This document shows positions 5,945-10,962 of a DNA stretch of 10,962 nucleotides, piece by piece (position 1 is the first letter of the stretch; each line of letters opens with the position of its first letter). Below the pieces are notes generated by a model that saw only the letters and a list, made by a program, of their open reading frames with translations, searched no databases and was not told the DNA's origin. The translations under genes were made by a program, and so were the position numbers. The stretch comes from Ruminococcaceae bacterium UBA2656. Lineage in GTDB: Bacteria; Bacillota; Clostridia; Oscillospirales; Acutalibacteraceae. Location: positions 20,413 to 31,374 of the forward strand of contig DENA01000013.1 in NCBI GenBank assembly GCA_002359465.1, in the 5' to 3' direction.

Positions 5945-6625
5945 TTACTGCATCTGCTGTTTCAGCGTGCAGAAATCCATGATTCCGCTGCCGGGCAAAA
6001 GGCAGTCTTCTCCGGGCCTGTTGTCGTTGATGTGGACATGCACCAGTTTTTCGCCCATTGCCTCGCACATTTTAAAAGGATTCTTTCCCGCGCGCACCGC
6101 CTGTTTGACATCCAGTACAAAGGCGCAGTCGTCACCCAGATATTCCCGCATCCTTAGAATAAACTCCGGCTCATCGCTGCGGAACAGGTTGACATTTTCC
6201 TGCGCGACCGTAACGCCGAACGTTTTCCCAAGCGCATAGAGCTGCGCGTAATGCTCAAAATATTCCTTTTCACTGATTCTGCTGCGCTTGTCGTTCCGCT
6301 GGCCGTGAAGCACCAGTATCCGGGCGCCCAGAAGGTTCGCCGCGTGAAAATACAGCTTGTAAAATTCAAGGCCGTCGTTGGAGCGCCGCTGATAATCTGA
6401 AAAAAGGAGAAAGCTTTCAAAGCCGGAGGTAAACGGATGAACGGATTTTACCTCACTGCCGCTGTCGTCCGTCATTTTTTTCAATTCTTTGATATAGTCC
6501 GGTTTTAATTCACTGATTGTATTGATAAACACCTCAAAAAGGCGGAAGTCAAGTGATATTAAAGCTGGAAGCGCCTGCTCCAGTTCCATTGGATAAAGAC
6601 AGGCGGTAGATATACCGGAACGCAT
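5945..6625 (-). CDS. Sugar phosphate isomerase/epimerase, truncated by in-frame TAA
   Basis: A 226-residue reading frame of the xylose isomerase-like TIM-barrel family (AP endonuclease family 2). Visible barrel elements are SGISTACLYP (3-12), VKSVHPFTSGFES (59-71), ARILVLHGQR (101-110), VTVAQENVNL (138-147), FVLDVKQAVRAG (169-180) and LVHVHINDNRPG (194-205). E143, D172 and H198 are the likely first three metal ligands. Family members usually run about 250-280 residues; this one stops at TAA 5945-5947 just before the last strand, while the missing strand with its Glu ligand is encoded in frame beyond the stop. As called, the enzyme would lack a metal ligand and the closing strand and helix, so it is probably inactive or misfolded unless the stop is an error or is read through. 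The start has AGAGGTGAT upstream and a good promoter. The substrate is unknown. Confidence 0.82.
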   Translation of the reverse strand: MRSGISTACLYPMELEQALPALISLDFRLFEVFINTISELKPDYIKELKKMTDDSGSEVKSVHPFTSGFESFLLFSDYQRRSNDGLEFYKLYFHAANLLGARILVLHGQRNDKRSRISEKEYFEHYAQLYALGKTFGVTVAQENVNLFRSDEPEFILRMREYLGDDCAFVLDVKQAVRAGKNPFKMCEAMGEKLVHVHINDNRPGEDCLLPGSGIMDFCTLKQQMQ

Positions 6626-6644
6626 AGTATCACCTCTTTTTTAA

Positions 6645-6673
6645 ATTATATCCCGCCGGATGGAAAATGTCCA
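6645..6673 (-). promoter_or_regulatory. Sigma-A promoter of the isomerase/epimerase gene
   Basis: Minus strand: -35 TGGACA (6668-6673), 17-base spacer, perfect -10 TATAAT (6645-6650). It predicts a start near 6638, putting the AGAGGTGAT ribosome site (6629-6637) at the very 5' end of a leader of about 13 bases. The intact promoter suggests the interruption of the gene is recent. Confidence 0.7.
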
Positions 6674-6754
6674 GATTAATCAAAGGCGAACTGGATATTC
6701 TATTATTGCCGGGGTATATAACGACCCTGTAAAAAAACACAGGAGAATAGAACA

Positions 6755-7186
6755 ATGATTGATGAAAATACATCTCTTTTAGAAGAAATTTATAAAACAA
6801 CGAAAATAGGACTACGGGCAACACAACTGATCATCCCCAAAGTCCACAGCAAACAGCTGCGGCAGAAAATCGCAAACCAGGAGTCGGACTATCAGGATAT
6901 CGCCGCAAAAGCAAAGCAGATGCTCAGGGAAGACGGTAGAATGCCAAAGCCGGAAAGAGCAGTGCAAAAGGCGGTTCTGCGCGGCTCCATACAGATGAAT
7001 ACCATGCTGGATCAAACGCCTTCACACATTGCCAAGCTGATGATTAACGGAACCACAATGGGAATCGTGGATGTTACCAAACATCTTAACCGGTTTGACG
7101 GCGCCGACACCGAAGTGAAAAAACTGGCCGAAGATTATATCATCAACGAACAGAAAAACATCGATGAATTAAAGAAGCACCTTTGA
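6755..7186 (+). CDS. Uncharacterised clostridial helical protein, ferritin-like fold suspected
   Basis: A 143-residue soluble protein with no signal peptide or membrane segment and no cysteine. The pattern suggests four helices: about 3-28, 32-58, 66-106 and 114-142, with a short loop at DGRMPKPE (60-67). The most distinctive part is PSHIAKLMINGTTMGIVDVT (89-108) followed by an acidic/lysine-rich final helix ending NIDELKKHL. I recognise this as resembling short clostridial proteins usually left as hypothetical or described as ferritin-like, but the paired E and E-x-x-H iron ligands of true ferritins are not evident, so no metal function is claimed. AGGAG (6741-6745) lies nine bases before the ATG. 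It diverges from the isomerase/epimerase gene. No convincing sigma-A promoter was found upstream; TATAAC at 6717-6722 lacks a matching -35. No terminator separates it from the ABC-F gene. Confidence 0.8.
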   Translation: MIDENTSLLEEIYKTTKIGLRATQLIIPKVHSKQLRQKIANQESDYQDIAAKAKQMLREDGRMPKPERAVQKAVLRGSIQMNTMLDQTPSHIAKLMINGTTMGIVDVTKHLNRFDGADTEVKKLAEDYIINEQKNIDELKKHL

Positions 7187-7191
7187 TATGC

Positions 7192-7220
7192 TTGATTTAA
7201 CCGCGCTATTTCATTATAAT
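7192..7220 (+). promoter_or_regulatory. Sigma-A promoter of the ABC-F gene
   Basis: -35 TTGATT (7192-7197), 17-base spacer, perfect -10 TATAAT (7215-7220), beginning six bases after the preceding stop codon. The predicted leader of about 48 bases contains a 6-bp hairpin, GGAGCG (7224-7229) with CGCTCC (7239-7244). That hairpin is too short and lacks a U-run, so it is not a terminator. Confidence 0.7.
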
Positions 7221-7274
7221 ATGGGAGCGGGGCCTTTTCGCTCCGCACTTTACATATAAGGGGTTTTCGCTGCC

Positions 7275-9173
7275 ATGGGTTTGCTGAGCGCAAGCAATTT
7301 AAATAAAGCTTTCGGCGCCGATCTGATATTCAGCGGCGTCTCCTTTGAGATACAGGAAAATGACCGCGTGGGGCTTGTAGGGATCAATGGTTCCGGGAAA
7401 ACCACGCTGCTCAAACTGCTGACCGGCGAAATGCAGCCGGACGGAGGGGATATTTTCAAGGCCAACTCCACCGTACTGGGCTATATGGAGCAGCATGTGT
7501 GCCGCGACCTTGAGCGGAGCGCCTACAGCGAGGTGCTGACTGTTTTTTCCGAACTGCTGGAAATGGAAAAAGAGCTTGAAACCATCAGCCTGCAGCTGCA
7601 GGCAAAACCGAAGGATATTGACCGGTTAATTGAAAAGCAGGCCGTGCTGAACGACCGTTTTGTCGCGCAGGGCGGCCTGACCTGCAAAAGCAGGGCGCGC
7701 TCGGCGCTGCTGGGACTGGGCTTTGACGACGAACAGATGGGGCTGCCCATCGCCGTGCTGAGCGGCGGGCAGAAAGCCAAGCTGCAGCTTGCGAAAATGC
7801 TGCTGTGCGGCGCCAACCTGCTGCTGCTCGACGAGCCGACCAACCATCTTGACATCTCCTCCGTGGAATGGCTTGAGGATTTCCTGCGTTCCTACACCGG
7901 AGCCTTCCTTGTCATATCCCATGACCGTTATTTTCTGGACAGGGTAACCAACCGCACCTTTGAAATGGAGAACCACAGGCTGACCTTATACAAGGGCAAC
8001 TATAGCACATATCTTGCGCAAAAGGACGAAAACAATCTGGCGGCACAGCGTAAATACGACAACACCCAGAAAGAAATCAAGCGTATTGAGGGAATTGTCG
8101 CACAGCAGCGCCAGTGGAATAAGGAACGGAGCATCCGAACGGCTGAAAGCAAGCTGAAGGTGATTGACCGGCTGGAAAAAACGCTGGAAAAGCCGGAGGA
8201 AAAACCGGACAGCATCCACTTTGATTTCGGCATCCGCCAGCGCGGCGGGAATGACGTGCTGTCAGTGGAAAACCTCTCTTTAAGCTTTGACGGCAAACAG
8301 CTTTTCCAGAACGTGAACCTTGAAATTCACCGGGGGGAAAGGATTTTTCTGATCGGGCCGAACGGCTGCGGAAAAACCTCCCTGTTAAAGACGCTTTTGG
8401 GCGTCAATACCCCCGCCGCCGGGGAATTCCGCTTTGGCGCGGGAATTGAAACAGGCTATTACGACCAGATTCAGGCCGGCCTGCATCCGGAAAAAACCGT
8501 CATAGACGAAATCTGGGATTCCTACCCGAAGATGACACAGACCGATATCCGCAACGCGCTTGCGGTCTTTCTGTTCAAAGGCGACGACGTATTTAAATCC
8601 GTTGAATCGCTGAGCGGCGGCGAACGGGCGCGCGTCCTGCTGCTTCGGTTGATGCTGTCAAGGGATAATTTTCTCCTCCTGGACGAGCCGACCAACCATT
8701 TGGACATCGGCTCCTGCGAAGCGCTGGAGGCGGCTTTACAAAGCTACGAGGGCACCCTGCTGATTGTTTCGCACGACCGGTATCTTATCAATAAAATTGC
8801 AGACAGAATTTATTATCTTGACAAAGACGGCGCGCAGGAATACCTTGGCGGCTATGACAGTTATCTTGAAAAAAGCCATATGCAGATTGCCGAAGCAGCG
8901 GAATCTGTTCCTGAAAAACCAAACGAATACAAACTGCAAAAGGAACGCGAAGCGGCTGTGCGCAAGGAAAAAGCGGAACTGAAACGCAGCGAAGCGCAGA
9001 TAGACAAGATTGAAACGGAAATCAGTGAGCTGAAAGCAGAGCTTTCAAAGCCGGAGGTCGCCAGTGACTATGAGGCGGCAATGGAGATTACTGAAAAAAT
9101 AGAAGGCCTGACTTGGGAAAGCGAAGAGCTGTTCCATCGGTGGAGCGTCCTTGCACAAAAATACCAGGAATAA
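7275..9173 (+). CDS. ABC-F family ATP-binding protein (YdiF-like)
   Basis: A 632-residue soluble twin-ATPase of the ABC-F family, which acts on ribosomes rather than as a transporter; no membrane segment is present. NBD1: Walker A GINGSGKT (36-43), signature LSGGQ (162-166), Walker B LLLLDEP (182-188, catalytic E187), H-loop SHDR (215-218). The linker at about 250-310 is the charged helical P-site-tRNA-interaction region. NBD2: Walker A GPNGCGKT (361-368), LSGGE (446-450), Walker B with D470-E471, H-loop SHDR (499-502). A C-terminal coiled coil rich in Glu and Lys covers about 550-632, as in Bacillus YdiF-type members. All catalytic residues are intact. The linker is of ordinary length, so a housekeeping translation factor is more likely than an antibiotic-resistance ABC-F, but this cannot be excluded. 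AAGGGG (7258-7263) lies 11 bases before the ATG, slightly long. Confidence 0.95.
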   Translation: MGLLSASNLNKAFGADLIFSGVSFEIQENDRVGLVGINGSGKTTLLKLLTGEMQPDGGDIFKANSTVLGYMEQHVCRDLERSAYSEVLTVFSELLEMEKELETISLQLQAKPKDIDRLIEKQAVLNDRFVAQGGLTCKSRARSALLGLGFDDEQMGLPIAVLSGGQKAKLQLAKMLLCGANLLLLDEPTNHLDISSVEWLEDFLRSYTGAFLVISHDRYFLDRVTNRTFEMENHRLTLYKGNYSTYLAQKDENNLAAQRKYDNTQKEIKRIEGIVAQQRQWNKERSIRTAESKLKVIDRLEKTLEKPEEKPDSIHFDFGIRQRGGNDVLSVENLSLSFDGKQLFQNVNLEIHRGERIFLIGPNGCGKTSLLKTLLGVNTPAAGEFRFGAGIETGYYDQIQAGLHPEKTVIDEIWDSYPKMTQTDIRNALAVFLFKGDDVFKSVESLSGGERARVLLLRLMLSRDNFLLLDEPTNHLDIGSCEALEAALQSYEGTLLIVSHDRYLINKIADRIYYLDKDGAQEYLGGYDSYLEKSHMQIAEAAESVPEKPNEYKLQKEREAAVRKEKAELKRSEAQIDKIETEISELKAELSKPEVASDYEAAMEITEKIEGLTWESEELFHRWSVLAQKYQE

Positions 9174-9201
9174 AAAAACAGCCCGGGTAATCCGGACTGT
9201 T
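9172..9201 (-). terminator. Terminator of the HPr-like gene, shared with ABC-F
   Basis: AACAG-x-CCGG (9177-9186) and CCGG-x-CTGTT (9192-9201) pair with one mismatch around a 5-base loop. On the minus strand the stem runs into seven T residues, giving a good terminator ten bases beyond the stop of the gene ending at 9211. The plus-strand ABC-F transcript meets the same stem but has no U-run after it. Its stop codon touches the hairpin. Confidence 0.8.
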
Positions 9202-9210
9202 AAAATGTAT

Positions 9211-9450
9211 TCAGTTTTGTGTCTGCGGTTTAAACTGTTCAAGCAGGGAGATAAACTCTTTTCCTTCCTCACCCGAAACTTCAATCGTAACCGGTTTGGA
9301 CAGATCCAAACTAAATACTCCCATAATTGATTTCGCGTCAATTTTGTATTTATCTGTAGTCAGGTTTATCGGAAATGTGTAGCTGTTGGTCAGAGTAACA
9401 AACTTTTTGACAGCCTCAATGCTGGAAAGTAAAATAGAAGTTGTATACAT
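9211..9450 (-). CDS. HPr-like protein lacking the catalytic histidine (Crh-like)
   Basis: A 79-residue protein with the HPr fold. The clearest mark is KSIMGVFSLDL (40-50), matching LKSIMGVMSL of HPr, which holds the regulatory Ser46; here it is S41. Aligning from this motif gives an offset of five, so HPr His15 falls on S10, Arg17 on E12 and Pro18 on A13. The phosphotransfer site is therefore gone while the HPr-kinase serine and its hydrophobic surroundings remain. It cannot pass phosphate from PEP to sugars. A regulatory role like Bacillus Crh, which also lost His15 but kept Ser46 and acts as a CcpA corepressor, is inferred. It is slightly shorter than HPr at the N-terminus. GGAGGT (9456-9461) lies five bases before the ATG. 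It is a single-gene unit with its own terminator, divergent from mtaB. Confidence 0.85.
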   Translation of the reverse strand: MYTTSILLSSIEAVKKFVTLTNSYTFPINLTTDKYKIDAKSIMGVFSLDLSKPVTIEVSGEEGKEFISLLEQFKPQTQN

Positions 9451-9483
9451 AAGATACCTCCATATTGCAAAATTCTATTCCAT

Positions 9484-9510
9484 GATATAGCACCATGGGA
9501 AATTGGTCAA
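9484..9510 (-). promoter_or_regulatory. Candidate promoter of the HPr-like gene
   Basis: Minus strand: TATATC (9484-9489) preceded by TGC (extended -10), with TTGACC (9505-9510) at a short 15-base spacing. A second possibility is the perfect TTGACA (9533-9538) with a poorer -10 (GATATT) 18 bases on. Either would give a leader under 70 bases. The assignment is tentative. Confidence 0.4.
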
Positions 9511-9578
9511 TATCAAATATAAACATACATTATGTCAATAAGTAATTTTAAATATCTAAAATTGTAAAAGGTGAAAAA

Positions 9579-10871
9579 ATGAAAGTTTCTGCTGTTACCC
9601 TTGGCTGCAAAGTAAACCAATATGAATCACAGGCGATGCTGGCACAGCTTGCCTCCGCGGGATTTTCCGTGTGCGACGGTGCTGAGGAAAGCGATGTGGT
9701 GCTGATTAATTCCTGTACCGTCACCGCCATGAGCGACCATAAGGTGCGCCAAACGCTCCACCGCGCCAGACGCAGGAACCCGGACGCGGTTATTGTACTG
9801 ACCGGCTGCATGCCGCAGGCTTTTCCGGAAACAGCGGCCGGGCTGCATGACGCGGACGTTGTGCTCGGCAATTCAAACCGCGCTTCCCTCCTGCCCGATA
9901 TTATGAAATACCTTTCCTCGCGTCAGCGCATTGTAGATATTGTTCCCCACGAAAAAGCGCCGGGCTTTGAAGCGATGAAGGTAAACAGCTTTTTCGAGCG
10001 TACCCGCGCCTTTATTAAAATTGAAGACGGCTGCAACCGCTTTTGCTCCTACTGCATCATCCCCTATGCACGCGGAAGGGTGCGTTCCAAACCGATGGGC
10101 GCGCTGAAAAAAGAAATCACGGAAATTGCCGCGAACGGATATAAAGAAATCGTTCTGACCGGAATCAACCTGTCCGCCTATGGACAGGAAATCGGTCTGC
10201 ATCTCTGCGACGCTGTGGAGGCCGCCTGCGAACCGGATTCCGTCGCGCGCGTTCGTCTTGGTTCCCTGGAGCCGGAGCAGCTCAGCGAAGAGGTCATAGC
10301 CCGTCTGAGCCGGCAGAAAAAGCTTTGCCCCCAATTCCACCTGTCGCTGCAAAGCGGGTCAGACGCGACGCTGAAGCGCATGAACAGGCATTACAGCGCG
10401 GAGGAATACCGGACGATTGTAAAAAACCTTCGCGCCCCCTTCGCAAACGCGGCGATTACAACGGACATCATGGTCGGATTCCCGGGAGAGACTGACGAAG
10501 AATTTCAGGAATCGCTTGCCTTTGCAAAAGAGATTTCCTTTGCAAAGGTGCATGTTTTTGCCTATTCGCGCCGCCCCGGCACAAAAGCCAACGATGCCCC
10601 GGACCAGGTGACGCAGGCGGTCAAGGAACAGCGCAGCCGTCTGATGATTGAGGCGACGCAGAAAACCAAGGAAGCATTTTTCGGAAAACAGATCGGACTG
10701 ACCGAGCCGGTGCTGTTTGAACGCGAGTGCGACAAAAATGTTTATGAAGGGTATACGGAAAACTACACGCCGGTCAAAGTACACAGCGGCAGAAGCTTGA
10801 GCGGGGAAATTGTCCCCGCGCGCATTACCGGGGCGCTGAGCGACTGCTGCCTTGCCGAACTGTGCGAATAG
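9579..10871 (+). CDS. mtaB: tRNA (N6-L-threonylcarbamoyladenosine(37)-C2)-methylthiotransferase MtaB
   Basis: A 430-residue radical SAM methylthiotransferase that converts t6A37 to ms2t6A37 in tRNAs decoding ANN codons. Domain order is complete. The N-terminal UPF0004 domain has auxiliary-cluster ligands C10 (TLGCKVNQYES), C46 (NSCTVT) and C77 (TGCMPQ). The radical SAM barrel has C152, C156 and C159 in GCNRFCSYC, followed by IPYARGRVRS and further SAM-site motifs LTGINLSAYG (193-202), LSLQSGSD (255-262) and DIMVGFPGET (296-305). A short C-terminal TRAM-like region includes GYTENYTPVKV (391-401). CKVNQYES at the N-terminus and the sequence after the cluster motif favour MtaB over MiaB or RimO. 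AAAGGTG (9567-9573) lies five bases before the ATG. No strong promoter was identified; TTGGTC (9503-9508) with TACATT (9526-9531) at 17 bases is a weak candidate. It appears monocistronic. Confidence 0.96.
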   Translation: MKVSAVTLGCKVNQYESQAMLAQLASAGFSVCDGAEESDVVLINSCTVTAMSDHKVRQTLHRARRRNPDAVIVLTGCMPQAFPETAAGLHDADVVLGNSNRASLLPDIMKYLSSRQRIVDIVPHEKAPGFEAMKVNSFFERTRAFIKIEDGCNRFCSYCIIPYARGRVRSKPMGALKKEITEIAANGYKEIVLTGINLSAYGQEIGLHLCDAVEAACEPDSVARVRLGSLEPEQLSEEVIARLSRQKKLCPQFHLSLQSGSDATLKRMNRHYSAEEYRTIVKNLRAPFANAAITTDIMVGFPGETDEEFQESLAFAKEISFAKVHVFAYSRRPGTKANDAPDQVTQAVKEQRSRLMIEATQKTKEAFFGKQIGLTEPVLFERECDKNVYEGYTENYTPVKVHSGRSLSGEIVPARITGALSDCCLAELCE

Positions 10872-10876
10872 ACGGA

Positions 10877-10900
10877 GCGCCGTGCTTTTTTGCACGGCGC
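10877..10900. terminator. Hairpin after mtaB, probable shared terminator
   Basis: GCGCCGTGC (10877-10885) and GCACGGCGC (10892-10900) form a perfect 9-bp stem around a TTTTTT loop, six bases after the mtaB stop. No U-run follows on either strand, so it is not a canonical intrinsic terminator. It lies between mtaB and a possible converging gene end at 10909. Confidence 0.45.
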
Positions 10901-10908
10901 CCCATCCA

Positions 10909-10962
10909 TTAAGCTTTAAAAAGATAGCCAAGCCCAAAATGCATTGGAATGAATTTTATTAT
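10909..10962 (-). CDS. Possible C-terminal end of a minus-strand gene cut by the window edge
   Basis: The minus-strand frame entering at 10962 is open for 17 codons and stops at TAA 10909-10911. It reads IIKFIPMHFGLGYLFKA, which looks like a hydrophobic protein tail. The hairpin at 10877-10900 follows at terminator distance. The stretch is too short for family assignment and could be non-coding. Confidence 0.25.
   Translation of the reverse strand: MIKFIPMHFGLGYLFKA

Noticed and set aside
5945..5947. Selenocysteine or pyrrolysine recoding as the explanation for the internal stop
   Set aside because: The codon is TAA, whereas those systems use TGA and TAG respectively.
9528..9538. Perfect TTGACA (minus strand) as the main -35 of the HPr-like gene
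   Set aside because: The -10 at proper spacing is poor (GATATT); the extended -10 nearer the gene looks at least as good, so it is listed only as an alternative.
10359..10937. Minus-strand open frame of 192 codons opposite mtaB
   Set aside because: It overlaps the highly conserved C-terminal half of mtaB on the other strand and crosses the hairpin at 10877-10900; no family resemblance.
1..10962. Defence system, prophage, CRISPR array, insertion sequence, integrase site, tRNA or rRNA
   Set aside because: No repeat array, transposase, integrase, toxin-antitoxin pair, tRNA cloverleaf or rRNA segment was seen on either strand; the genes are mostly chromosomal housekeeping or surface-glycan types.

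Overview
The window looks like a chromosomal segment of a Gram-positive, anaerobic Clostridia-type organism, probably in or near Oscillospiraceae/Ruminococcaceae. The protein content points there: a DUF421/DUF4363 pair, NrdR, an ABC-F ATPase of the YdiF type, MtaB, an HPr-like protein, and a small helical protein of a kind common in clostridia. So do the strong AGGAGG ribosome sites and extended -10 promoters. Genus is not resolvable by eye. No rRNA, tRNA, CRISPR, phage, transposase or plasmid feature was seen, and there is no gene-free stretch longer than 300 bases.

Layout. (1) Positions 2-277 hold the C-terminal end of a radical SAM protein, closed by a strong hairpin terminator. (2) Positions 333-4096 form a glycosyltransferase block. 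A GT4 and a GT2 gene overlap by one base on the minus strand and share one leader. A second GT4 gene diverges on the plus strand from a 258-base promoter region. They probably add sugars to a cell-surface polymer or lipid-linked glycan, but no flippase, polymerase or sugar-nucleotide gene is present to name the product. (3) Positions 4203-5257 are a translationally coupled DUF421 (YetF-like) and DUF4363 membrane-protein pair, preceded by a sequence resembling a forespore sigma-G promoter. (4) nrdR, the ribonucleotide reductase repressor, is convergent with that pair and shares a hairpin terminator with it. (5) A sugar phosphate isomerase/epimerase-like gene on the minus strand is cut by an in-frame TAA; 34 well-conserved codons continue in the same frame after the stop. 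(6) Divergent from it is an uncharacterised helical protein (6755-7186). (7) An ABC-F ribosome-associated ATPase follows from its own promoter. (8) A Crh-like HPr paralogue lacking the phosphorylatable histidine lies on the minus strand. (9) mtaB, the tRNA t6A37 methylthiotransferase, is divergent from it. The last 54 bases may be the tail of a minus-strand gene.

Apart from the glycosyltransferases and the DUF421/DUF4363 pair, the genes are mostly single transcription units for housekeeping or regulation (tRNA modification, ribosome-associated ATPase, nucleotide-metabolism repressor, carbon-control-like protein). I found no convincing new multi-gene system. The observations most worth following are the interrupted epimerase, the His-less HPr, the possible sigma-G control of the DUF421 pair, and the structured leader in front of the glycosyltransferase operon.
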